Assembly (NCBI GenBank): GCA_902795355.1
Contig: CADBKZ010000007.1
Location: forward strand, 1-64,000
DNA: 64,000 bases
From: an uncultured Ruminococcus sp.
GTDB taxonomy: Bacteria > Bacillota > Clostridia > Oscillospirales > CAG-272
Direction: 5' to 3'
Part shown: positions 25,272-33,328 of the stretch, piece after piece
How positions within the stretch are numbered: the stretch's first letter is position 1
Layout: each line of letters opens with the position of its first letter
Made by a program: the position numbers and the translations under genes
The notes under the pieces: generated by a model
What the model was told of the DNA's origin: nothing
The model's input: only the letters and a program-made list of their open reading frames with translations
The model's database searches: none

Positions 25272-26579
25272 TCAATCGTGCAATTTGCGCTTATCAATTA
25301 CGCGCACCGCTTTGCCCTCGCTCCGCTCAATGGTTTTCGGCGCGACGAGATGCACCGCCGGATTGATGCCGAGCATGGTTTTGATTGCGCCCGCAAGCGC
25401 CTTTTCCCGCGCGGTAACGCCGCTGACGGTATCCGAGAACTGCTCGGGGACCAGCTCCACGTAAACATCCAGCGTATCGCTGTTGTTCGCGCGGTCCACC
25501 TCGATGCGGTAGTTCGGTGCGTAACCCTCGTTGAGCAGAACGGTTTCGATTTGCGAGGGGAATACGTTAACGCCGCGGATAATCAGCATGTCGTCGCTCC
25601 GCCCCATGGGCTTGCTCATGCGCACATGCGTGCGCCCGCAGGAGCATTTTTTGCGCGTCAGCACGCAAATATCGCGCGTGCGGTAGCGCAACAGCGGGAA
25701 CGCCTCTTTATCCAACGAGGTGAACACCAACTCGCCGCGGCTCCCCTCGGGCAGGACCTCGCCCGTATCTGGGTCGATGATCTCCGCAAGGAAATGGTCC
25801 TCGTTGATGTGCATGCCCTTCTGCTCTTCGCATTCAAACGAAACGCCGGGGCCGGATGTTTCGGTCAGGCCGTAAATGTCGTAAGCCTTAATGCCGAGCG
25901 AGGCTTCAATGTCGTGCCGCATTTCTTCCGTCCACGGTTCGGCGCCGAAAATGCCCGCTTTCAGGCAGTTATCCTCGGGCTTGTAGCCGCGTTCTTTGAG
26001 CGATTCGCCGATGTACGCCGCATAGGACGGGGTACAGCAGAGAATGGTGGCTTTGAGGTCCATCATGAATTGGATCTGCCGCTCGGTGTTTCCGCTCGAC
26101 ATGGGAAGCGTGAGCGACCCGACCTTATGCGAACCGCCGTTGAGCCCCGGTCCGCCCGTAAACAGCCCGTAGCCGTAGCAGACCTGCACCACGTCGTCCC
26201 TCGTCCCGCCCGCCGCCATAATGGCGCGCGCGCAACACTCTTCCCAAAGGTCAATGTCGTGCTGTGTGTAGTAGGCGATCACGCGCTTGCCCGTGGTGCC
26301 CGAGGTGGATTGAATACGGACGCAATCCGAAAGCGGAACGGCAAGCATTCCGTAGGGGTAAGTCTCCCGCAGATCGTTTTTGGAGAGGAACGGGAGCTTG
26401 TAAAGGTCGTCCACGCCGCGAATCTCATCGGGCGTTACGCCCTTTTTCTCCATCAGGTCGCGGTAGTACGGCACATGCTCGTAAACATGGCGCACCTGCT
26501 TGACCAACTTTTGCGATTGCAGTTCCCGCAGCCGCTCCTGCGGCATGGTTTCAATGTCCTTCTGATAGTAGCGTTGCAA
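25272..26579 (-). CDS. paaK: phenylacetate-CoA ligase
   Basis: A 435-residue AMP-forming arylacetate ligase. Signatures are QSTSGTTGKRV (P-loop), DIYGLTETSGPG, LLRYRTRD, the zinc-like Cys motif KKCSCGRTH and the C-terminal MLIIRGVNVFPSQIE. A TTG at 26579 is preferred because AAAAGGAG precedes it and the length then matches the family; an ATG at 26606 would overlap iorB. The enzyme makes phenylacetyl-CoA (or indole/hydroxyphenyl analogues) from the acid, CoA and ATP, the thioester that IorAB forms or consumes. Confidence 0.9.
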   Translation of the reverse strand: MQRYYQKDIETMPQERLRELQSQKLVKQVRHVYEHVPYYRDLMEKKGVTPDEIRGVDDLYKLPFLSKNDLRETYPYGMLAVPLSDCVRIQSTSGTTGKRVIAYYTQHDIDLWEECCARAIMAAGGTRDDVVQVCYGYGLFTGGPGLNGGSHKVGSLTLPMSSGNTERQIQFMMDLKATILCCTPSYAAYIGESLKERGYKPEDNCLKAGIFGAEPWTEEMRHDIEASLGIKAYDIYGLTETSGPGVSFECEEQKGMHINEDHFLAEIIDPDTGEVLPEGSRGELVFTSLDKEAFPLLRYRTRDICVLTRKKCSCGRTHVRMSKPMGRSDDMLIIRGVNVFPSQIETVLLNEGYAPNYRIEVDRANNSDTLDVYVELVPEQFSDTVSGVTAREKALAGAIKTMLGINPAVHLVAPKTIERSEGKAVRVIDKRKLHD

Positions 26580-26598
26580 TGTCGTTTTTTCTCCTTTT

Positions 26599-27171
26599 TC
26601 AGGCATGATAGCCGATTTCAAACGCCCGGCGGTTGAGCGCGATGAACTTGGGCGCAACCGTTTTTTCAATGGCGGCGACCCATTTTTCAAACGGAATTTC
26701 AAAATGCTTGGCCAACCGCGCCATCAGCACAATGTTGACCGCTTTTGCGCTTCCCGCTTCCATGGCCATGGAAAGCGCGTCCACGGCGTCCACGCGAACG
26801 CCCTTGGCCGTTAGTTCCCCGAGGATCTCCGAGGGGTATTCGGCGTTCCCGATGATAACGGGCATGGGCGCGATCTCCTGCGTGTTGACGATGATCTGCC
26901 CGCCTTTGGCAAGGCAGGACGCCCAACGCGCAGCTTCCAGCTTTTCAAATGAAACGATGTAGTCGGCCTCGCCCTCGGTGATCACGGGGGAATACACCTT
27001 TTCCCCGAAGCGGACGTATGTTACCACGCTTCCGCCGCGCTGGCTCATGCCGTGCACCTCGGAAACCTTTACGTCGCAGCCCTCGTCCACCAGCAGCCGG
27101 CCGAGCAGTTTGGAAGCCAGCAGGCTTCCCTGCCCGCCAACGCCGACGATCATGATATTGGTGGTTTTCAT
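26599..27171 (-). CDS. iorB: indolepyruvate ferredoxin oxidoreductase, beta subunit
   Basis: A 190-residue gamma-domain-type subunit with IMIVGVGGQGSLLASKLLG at the N-terminus, VHGMSQRGGSVVTYVRFG and the usual family length. It pairs with IorA, whose stop overlaps its start (ATGA). Together they convert aryl pyruvates, CoA and oxidised ferredoxin to arylacetyl-CoA, CO2 and reduced ferredoxin, reversibly. Confidence 0.92.
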   Translation of the reverse strand: MKTTNIMIVGVGGQGSLLASKLLGRLLVDEGCDVKVSEVHGMSQRGGSVVTYVRFGEKVYSPVITEGEADYIVSFEKLEAARWASCLAKGGQIIVNTQEIAPMPVIIGNAEYPSEILGELTAKGVRVDAVDALSMAMEAGSAKAVNIVLMARLAKHFEIPFEKWVAAIEKTVAPKFIALNRRAFEIGYHA

Positions 27172-28910
27172 TGCGCGTCACCCCCTTTTCCAATCGCCCC
27201 GAACGCGCAAAGCTGTTCGCAAACCTCGCAGCCCACACAAAGGGTGGGGTCGATCTGCACCTTTTTGTCCTTGATGCGGATCGCGGGACATCCGAGCCCC
27301 ATACAGCGGCGGCAGGACCGGCATTTTTCGGAATCGACCCGCAACGGGGGCGCGGTCTTGACGTATTTGAGCAGAACGCAGGGGCGGCGGGAAATGATAA
27401 CCGACGGCTCCTCTGCCGCAAGCTCCTCTTTGAGAACGCGGTCGCATTCGGCAAGGTTGTAGGGATCCACCACGCGAACGCGGTTGATCCCAACGGCGCG
27501 GCATAGCGATTCCAGATCCACCTTTGCGGCGGGATCGCCTTTGATGTTGTATCCCGTGGTCGGGTTTTGCTGATGCCCCGTCATCCCCGTGATGGAGTTA
27601 TCGAGGATGATCACGGTGGAATTGGACGCGTTATAGGCGATGTTCACCAGCCCCGTAATTCCCGAGTGCATGAACGTGGAATCGCCGATAACGGCAACGG
27701 TTTTCCCCTCGGCAGTCTTTCCCTGCGCAAGGTTGAACCCGTGGATGCCCGAGACCGACGCCCCCATGCAAAGCGTGGAATCCACGGCCGAGAGGGGCGG
27801 GACCGCGCCGAGCGTATAGCACCCGATGTCGCCGAGCACGGTAATCTTGTTCTTCGACAACGTATAGTACATGCCGCGGTGCGGGCAGCCCGCGCACATC
27901 ATGGGCGGCCGCGCGGGCGTTGCGCTCTCGGGGGAAACCGTCGGCTTTTTCGGCAGGCCGAACGCCGCGGCAACGGTTTCCTGCGAATATTCGCCGATGG
28001 GCGAAAAGAGCGATTTTCCGATGGGATCAAGCCCCAGAACGCGGCAGTGCGTTTCCATAACGGGGTCAAGCTCCTCAATTACATAAAGCCGTTTCACCTT
28101 TGCGGCAAAATCCAGAATCAGGCGTTTGGGCAACGGGTTGGGCATTCCGATTTTCAGAACGCTCGCTCGGTCGCCGAACACCTCTTTGACGTACTGATAC
28201 GGCGTTCCGGAAGTGATGATGCCGATTTCGCGATCGCCCCATTCCACGCGGTTGAAAGGGCAGGTCTCGGCAAATTCGGCAAGAGCTTCGGTGCGCGCTT
28301 CCACAACGGGATGCCGACGCTTGGCGTTCGCGGGCATCATGATATACTTTGCGCCGTTCTTGATATAGGGCTTCGGCTCCGGCGCGACGCGCTCCCCGAC
28401 CTCGACCACGGACTGACTGTGCGCCACGCGGGTACACATCCGCAGCAAAACCGGCGTATCAAACCGCTCGGAAAGCTCGAAAGCGGCTTTGGAGAACGCC
28501 AACGCCTCGGCCGAATCCGCCGGCTCCAACATGGGAACCTTGGTGGCAACGGCATAATGGCGGGAATCCTGCTCGTTCTGCGAGGAGTGCATGGCGGGGT
28601 CGTCCGCAACGCAGATCACCAAGCCCGCGTTCACGCCCGTATAGGACATGGTAAAGAGCGGATCGGCGGCAACGTTCAGCCCCACATGCTTCATGGCGCA
28701 GGCCGAACGAACGCCCCCGAGCGACGCGCCGAACGCCACTTCCATGGCAACTTTTTCGTTGGGCGCCCACTCGCTGTGGATGTCGTCGTACTTGGAAAGA
28801 AATTCGGTGATCTCGGTGGAAGGCGTTCCCGGGTAGGACGACACCAGCCCGATCCCGCCCTCGTACAACCCGCGGGAGACCGCCTCGTTTCCGATCAACA
28901 GTTTTTTCAT
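27168..28910 (-). CDS. iorA: indolepyruvate ferredoxin oxidoreductase, alpha subunit
   Basis: A 580-residue thiamine-diphosphate subunit. N-terminal SSYPGTPSTEITEFL and PNEKVAMEVAFGASLGG are the pyrimidine-binding domain; GDIGCYTLG and GDSTFMHSGITGLVN with DNSITGMTGHQQNP form the ThDP-binding domain. Two [4Fe-4S] motifs close the protein: CRSCRRCMGLGCP and CVGCEVCEQLC. It is second in the operon, 9 bases after the acyl-CoA synthetase gene. Confidence 0.94.
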   Translation of the reverse strand: MKKLLIGNEAVSRGLYEGGIGLVSSYPGTPSTEITEFLSKYDDIHSEWAPNEKVAMEVAFGASLGGVRSACAMKHVGLNVAADPLFTMSYTGVNAGLVICVADDPAMHSSQNEQDSRHYAVATKVPMLEPADSAEALAFSKAAFELSERFDTPVLLRMCTRVAHSQSVVEVGERVAPEPKPYIKNGAKYIMMPANAKRRHPVVEARTEALAEFAETCPFNRVEWGDREIGIITSGTPYQYVKEVFGDRASVLKIGMPNPLPKRLILDFAAKVKRLYVIEELDPVMETHCRVLGLDPIGKSLFSPIGEYSQETVAAAFGLPKKPTVSPESATPARPPMMCAGCPHRGMYYTLSKNKITVLGDIGCYTLGAVPPLSAVDSTLCMGASVSGIHGFNLAQGKTAEGKTVAVIGDSTFMHSGITGLVNIAYNASNSTVIILDNSITGMTGHQQNPTTGYNIKGDPAAKVDLESLCRAVGINRVRVVDPYNLAECDRVLKEELAAEEPSVIISRRPCVLLKYVKTAPPLRVDSEKCRSCRRCMGLGCPAIRIKDKKVQIDPTLCVGCEVCEQLCAFGAIGKGGDAQ

Positions 28911-28919
28911 GGCGTTACC

Positions 28920-30557
28920 TCAAGATTGGTTTTGCGCGGCGACCAGACCGTCGCCGCCGTACATCCGCCGCAGTTTCGGCTTTTCGATTTTGCCGGTTGG
29001 GTTGCGCGGAACTTTCGCGAAAATGATTTTGCGCGGACGTTTGTAGCGCGGGAGACCGCGGCAGAACTCCATAACTTCCTCTTCGGCGCAGGAAACGCCG
29101 GGATTCAGCTCGATAACGGCCGCCGCAATCTCGCCCAAGCGCGCGTCCGGCAGGCCGATTACCGCAACGTCCTTGATCTTCGGGAAGCCGGAAAGGAAAT
29201 CCTCAATCTGCACGGGGTAAAGGTTCTCCCCGCCGGTAATGATCACGTCCTTCTTGCGGTCAACAAGGAAGATAAACCCGTCCTCGTCCTCCATGGCCAT
29301 ATCCCCCGTCAGGAGCCAACTGTCCCGCAGGGTCTTTTCGGTGGCTTCGGGATCGTTATAGTAGCATTTCATAACGCCGGGGCCGCGCAGGCAAAGCTCG
29401 CCGACCTGTCCCCGTGCCACATCGTTCCCGTCCGCGTCGGTAATGCGGGTTTCCCATCCGTACCCCGCCTTGCCGATGGCGCCGACCTTATGAATATTCT
29501 CAACGCCCAGATGTACCGCACCCGGGCCGATGGACTCGGAAAGGCCGTAATTGGTGTCGTAGGCGTGGTGCGGGAAATATTTGAGCCAGCGGTGGATCAG
29601 GCTTTGCGGAACGGGCTGCGCGCCGATGTGCATCAACCGCCATTGCGACAGCCGATAGTCCGAAAGCTTCAACTCGCCGCGGTCGAGCGCGCCGAGAATG
29701 TCTTGCGCCCACGGCACCAACAGCCAGACAATGGTGCATCCCTCTTCCGATACGGCGCGCAGGATGGTTTCGGGCGACGTTCCTTTGAGGATCACCGCTT
29801 TTGAACCGACCAGCAAGCTGCCGAACCAGTGCATTTTCGCGCCCGTGTGGTAGAGGGGCGGAATGCAAAGGAACACGTCGTCCTTCGTTTGCCCGTGGTG
29901 CGCCTGCTCCACGCGGCAGGAATGGAGCAACGCCCGATGCGCGTGCAGAATGGCTTTCGGGAAGCCCGTGGTACCCGAGGAAAAATAGATGGCGGCATCG
30001 TCGTCTTCCGAGAGCGGGACTTTCGCAAACGCGCTCGGGCATTCGAGCGTCATTTCATAGTAGTCGTCCGCAAACGGCGGGCATCCCTGCCCCACAAAGA
30101 TCAACAACCGGTTTTTGCTGATCTGATCCGCAATTTCTTCCACGCGGCCGATAAAATCCGTACCGAACACCAAAACGTCCACTTCGGCGAGTTTCAGGCA
30201 GTATTCGATTTCGTCCGAGGCATAGCGGAAATTGAGCGGAACGGCAAGCGCGCCGGTTTTCAGAATGCCGAAATAAATGGGCAGCCATTCAATGCAGTTC
30301 ATTAACAGAACGGCAACCTTATCGCCTTTTCCGATCCCCCTTGCGCGCAGGGCGTTGGCAAAGCGGTTCGCCTTTTCGTTGAACACGTTCCACGTAATCT
30401 CGCGGCGGTAGTGGGGGGTATGGAGCGTGGGTTCCACAAGCTCGAAATCGCGCCACGTCATGCGGCGGGTCTCTTTTTCGGCGGGGTTGATTTCCACCAA
30501 CGCAACATCGTTGGGAAACTTCTCCGCGTTCTGTTCCAAAAGATCAACAATGGTCAT
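28920..30557 (-). CDS. AMP-forming acyl-CoA synthetase
   Basis: A 545-residue ANL-superfamily ligase: AIYFSSGTTGFPKAI (P-loop), TNYGLSESIGPG, LLTGDMA, KDVIITGGENLYPVQIED and the C-terminal catalytic Lys in NPTGKIEK. It is the first gene of the iorAB operon, so an aryl or branched acid substrate is likely, but it differs clearly from the PaaK-type ligase in the same operon. The ATG at 30557 follows AAGGAG. The acid it activates cannot be told from sequence. Confidence 0.88.
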   Translation of the reverse strand: MTIVDLLEQNAEKFPNDVALVEINPAEKETRRMTWRDFELVEPTLHTPHYRREITWNVFNEKANRFANALRARGIGKGDKVAVLLMNCIEWLPIYFGILKTGALAVPLNFRYASDEIEYCLKLAEVDVLVFGTDFIGRVEEIADQISKNRLLIFVGQGCPPFADDYYEMTLECPSAFAKVPLSEDDDAAIYFSSGTTGFPKAILHAHRALLHSCRVEQAHHGQTKDDVFLCIPPLYHTGAKMHWFGSLLVGSKAVILKGTSPETILRAVSEEGCTIVWLLVPWAQDILGALDRGELKLSDYRLSQWRLMHIGAQPVPQSLIHRWLKYFPHHAYDTNYGLSESIGPGAVHLGVENIHKVGAIGKAGYGWETRITDADGNDVARGQVGELCLRGPGVMKCYYNDPEATEKTLRDSWLLTGDMAMEDEDGFIFLVDRKKDVIITGGENLYPVQIEDFLSGFPKIKDVAVIGLPDARLGEIAAAVIELNPGVSCAEEEVMEFCRGLPRYKRPRKIIFAKVPRNPTGKIEKPKLRRMYGGDGLVAAQNQS

Positions 30558-30631
30558 ATCAAAAATCTCCTTGCGGTCGGGCAAACAGGTTGCAACATTA
30601 TGCAAAAAAGCACAAAACAGAAATTAAATAA

Positions 30632-30660
30632 AGTATAGCACAAATCCGCTCGCTTGTCAA
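30632..30660 (-). promoter_or_regulatory. sigma-A promoter of the iorAB/ligase operon
   Basis: On the minus strand TTGACA (30660-30655), 17 bases, TATACT (30637-30632) preceded by TG-C. Confidence 0.85.
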
Positions 30661-30688
30661 CCTTTTTCGAGCTGTTTTGAATAAAAAT

Positions 30689-31495
30689 TCAGAGTTTCAG
30701 CAGTTTTTCCGCATTGCGGTGAAAAATATTCTCCACGGCGCGCGGGGAGAGCCCCGCGGTTTCCACAAACTTCACCTCTTCGCGCGGGAAGCTCCAAGGC
30801 GTGTCGGTTCCGAACAGGATCCGTTCGTCGCTGTGTCCGCGCAGGATGTTCAGAAGGTTGTCCCGCTCGTCGGGGCGAATGGCGCAAAGCGAGGTGTCAA
30901 ACCAGACCGGCGTTCCCACAAGCAGGCGCAGGACGTCGCCGCTCTGTCGGGGGCCGCCCATGTGCGCGGCGATCAGCGTCAGCTTCGGGTGTCGGTTCAC
31001 CACGGTCAGGATCCCTTCCGCCGTAGCATGCGGCCGGTCGGGGGAAACGGGGTCGAACCCCGTGTGGCTCACCACAAACATTCCCCGCTCTTCCGCGAGC
31101 GAAAAAATGCGGTCGAAGCGCGGGTCGGTAATGTCCACGCCCACATAATCGGGGTGGATCTTGATGCCGCGGATGCCGGCGGCCGACAACCGGTCCAGCT
31201 CTTCTTCCATCCGCTCGCTGTCCGGATGCAGGGATCCCGCCGCAAACAGCGGGCCGCCCGAGGCGGCGAGCGATATGGCAAAATTATTCACCTTCGGCTC
31301 CTGATGCGTGTTAGTAGCAATGTTGCAGACCAACGCGGCGTCGATCCCCGCTTCCCGCAAATAGCGGATCGCGCCGGCGGCGGTTCCGTCGGTATGCGGC
31401 AGGTAGCCGGCGGGGGCGGCGTTTTCGGTTAGCGCGGCAATGGCGCGCGGAGCGAGCGAATCGGGAAAGCAATGGGTATGAAAACAAATGCGCAC
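30689..31495 (-). CDS. amidohydrolase-2 family metal-dependent hydrolase
   Basis: A 268-residue TIM-barrel protein: the metal site FHTH at the N-terminus, GIKIHPDYVG, FVVSHTGFDP, LIAAHMGG and LFGTDTPW near the C-terminus. Family members are hydrolases or decarboxylases, including lactonases. A GTG start at 31495 is chosen because AAGGAG lies 8 bases upstream and the barrel begins at once. It has its own promoter and no obvious partner gene, so its substrate is open. Confidence 0.8.
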   Translation of the reverse strand: MRICFHTHCFPDSLAPRAIAALTENAAPAGYLPHTDGTAAGAIRYLREAGIDAALVCNIATNTHQEPKVNNFAISLAASGGPLFAAGSLHPDSERMEEELDRLSAAGIRGIKIHPDYVGVDITDPRFDRIFSLAEERGMFVVSHTGFDPVSPDRPHATAEGILTVVNRHPKLTLIAAHMGGPRQSGDVLRLLVGTPVWFDTSLCAIRPDERDNLLNILRGHSDERILFGTDTPWSFPREEVKFVETAGLSPRAVENIFHRNAEKLLKL

Positions 31496-31549
31496 GGGGG
31501 GTCTCCTTGGGGCGTCCCTTTGAAATTCGTCCCGACGGGACGATGATTT

Positions 31550-31579
31550 ATTATAGCACCCGCGCCGGTCGCTTGTCAA
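31550..31579 (-). promoter_or_regulatory. sigma-A promoter of the amidohydrolase gene
   Basis: On the minus strand TTGACA (31579-31574), 18 bases, TATAAT (31555-31550) preceded by TG-C. Confidence 0.8.
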
Positions 31580-31619
31580 TACTTTTGCGCCGGAAAACGG
31601 TCTTTTTTTCGATGAGGAA

Positions 31620-31648
31620 TTGACAAACGAACGCAATTTTGTTATAAT
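31620..31648 (+). promoter_or_regulatory. sigma-A promoter of the gene at 31734
   Basis: TTGACA at 31620-31625, 17 bases, TATAAT at 31643-31648; divergent from the amidohydrolase promoter. Confidence 0.85.
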
Positions 31649-31733
31649 ATAGGCAACACCGCGCAATCCCGATGGTACAGAGCCGCCGCGGACGTTTCGT
31701 CAGTCGGCGCGCCCCCGAAAGAAGGTATCGTTT

Positions 31734-33269
31734 TTGAAAAAGATTCCGAAAATTCTGTTGACCGTGATCGCAACGGTCGTCGTTCTGGTTCTGGTTGCGG
31801 TCGCCGCTCTGGCAATTGCCGTTTACGACGGTTCCGACCGCACGCTGCCGTCCGTCCGCGAAGCCGACATGGGCCTGAACGCCTTTGTGCATCGCGAGGC
31901 TGTAAAGGCTTTGGACGGAGCCGCGGAAAAGGACGACATTTCCCTGCTCCTCAACGAATACGCCATGAACGAGTTGCTCTACGCCGTTGCTTCGCAGGTC
32001 AAAATTCCCATGGTGGAAACGCGCGGCGCCTACGCAACTTACGGCGAGGACGGCGCGCTCTCTCTGGAACTTCCCGTTCGCGCCGCGGGCATTCTGCCGA
32101 CCCGCGTTACGGGGACCCTGAAAGCAACCTATACCGACAGCGTTCTGACGCTGACCGTGGAACGCGCTTCGCTGGGAAAATTCCCCTGCACTTCGGGCAT
32201 TGTGCGCGCGCTGGTTCTCAACGGCGGCAACCAAAAACGCTTTCAGGCCGCTCTGACCGACGCGGGGATCTACGGGACGCTCGATTTGCAGTCGCTTTCC
32301 TTTTTCATGACCTCGGCCGAAATTGCCGACACCGTGGCCGCGCAAACGAAGGACGACCCCAACGCCCTGCTTTACGAACTGCTTTGCGATCTTTGCCTGA
32401 ACAGCCCCGACCTTTTGGAGTTTTCGTTTGGAGAAAACCGCCTGTACGGGGTGGTTTTGCATGCCGACCGCCTCGCGTACCATCCCGAAACCGACGGCGA
32501 GCTATCCTATCCGCTCGACCTCGCGAGCGCGGCCGAAAGCACGCGCGCGCTCTATGAAAATGGGCTTACCCGCGAGAACGTTTCGCCCGTGTTCCACTAC
32601 TATGCGTCCGGCTACCGCGCGCTGAACGAGACCGAAAAGGCCGCCGTGGACGCGCTGGGCCTCGGGGAGAACGGCATGGGCGTTCGCACGGTTTCGGCGT
32701 TGACGATGGCGGAAGTTCTGACCGATCAATCCGCGGGGCTCGCCGCCTCGATTCTCAACCGCGCGGTTACGCTGACCGTTACCGAACGGCAGATGAACAC
32801 CATTTTCGCGGGACTGAACGTAATTGGCTCCGGCGTTGCGTTCTGCTCGGACCGCAAAGTGGCCTACCTCTCGCTGGAAGCCGTTGATATTGCGCTGGGC
32901 GATCGGGAGCTGCGGGTTTCGGTGGTTCTCAACGTCAACGGAAAGCGGCTTTGCGGGCATGTTTCCACCGTTTGCCCCGACAGCGACCGCATGGCTCTGG
33001 ACGCGCAAATTACCGAACTACGGCTTGGGGAAAAAGCCATGAACGCCGGACGAACCGCGCTGTTTCTCCGCTATCTGGACGGCGTTCTGGATTCGCAGGT
33101 GTGGGTTTCGGCCGACGCGCAGACCTCGACCCTGACGCTCGACCTCGGCGCGGCGTTGGAAGAATTGAGCGATTTTGCCGTATTGCTTCGCCTTTCTTCC
33201 GCCACCGACATGCAATGCCGCAGAATCGGGTCCCAAGGGCAGTTGCAGCTGCTCTTCCGCCTGTTCTGA
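31734..33269 (+). CDS. membrane-anchored protein of unknown function with internal duplication
   Basis: A 511-residue protein with one N-terminal membrane helix (residues of about 7-30) and a long outer part. Two segments look related: residues of about 75-165 (LLLNEYAMNELLYAV ... GALSLELPVRAAG) and about 340-460 (TLTVTERQMNTIFAGL ... AYLSLEAVDIALGDRELRVSVVLNVNG). The layout recalls YpmS-like (DUF2140) lipid-binding domains, but the match is weak. The start is TTG at 31734 with GAAAGAAGG before it. It is followed 59 bases later by an acyl-CoA synthetase gene, so a role in envelope or lipid handling is possible. Function unknown. Confidence 0.7.
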   Translation: MKKIPKILLTVIATVVVLVLVAVAALAIAVYDGSDRTLPSVREADMGLNAFVHREAVKALDGAAEKDDISLLLNEYAMNELLYAVASQVKIPMVETRGAYATYGEDGALSLELPVRAAGILPTRVTGTLKATYTDSVLTLTVERASLGKFPCTSGIVRALVLNGGNQKRFQAALTDAGIYGTLDLQSLSFFMTSAEIADTVAAQTKDDPNALLYELLCDLCLNSPDLLEFSFGENRLYGVVLHADRLAYHPETDGELSYPLDLASAAESTRALYENGLTRENVSPVFHYYASGYRALNETEKAAVDALGLGENGMGVRTVSALTMAEVLTDQSAGLAASILNRAVTLTVTERQMNTIFAGLNVIGSGVAFCSDRKVAYLSLEAVDIALGDRELRVSVVLNVNGKRLCGHVSTVCPDSDRMALDAQITELRLGEKAMNAGRTALFLRYLDGVLDSQVWVSADAQTSTLTLDLGAALEELSDFAVLLRLSSATDMQCRRIGSQGQLQLLFRLF

Positions 33270-33328
33270 TCCGTGATTTTTGTATAAATCATTCTATCAT
33301 TCGAGCTGTTTGAAGAAAGGTAACCGAA

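Noticed and set aside
27567-29804. A 745-codon plus-strand frame opposite iorA and the ligase
   Set aside because: It is antisense to genes with intact ThDP, FeS and AMP-binding motifs.
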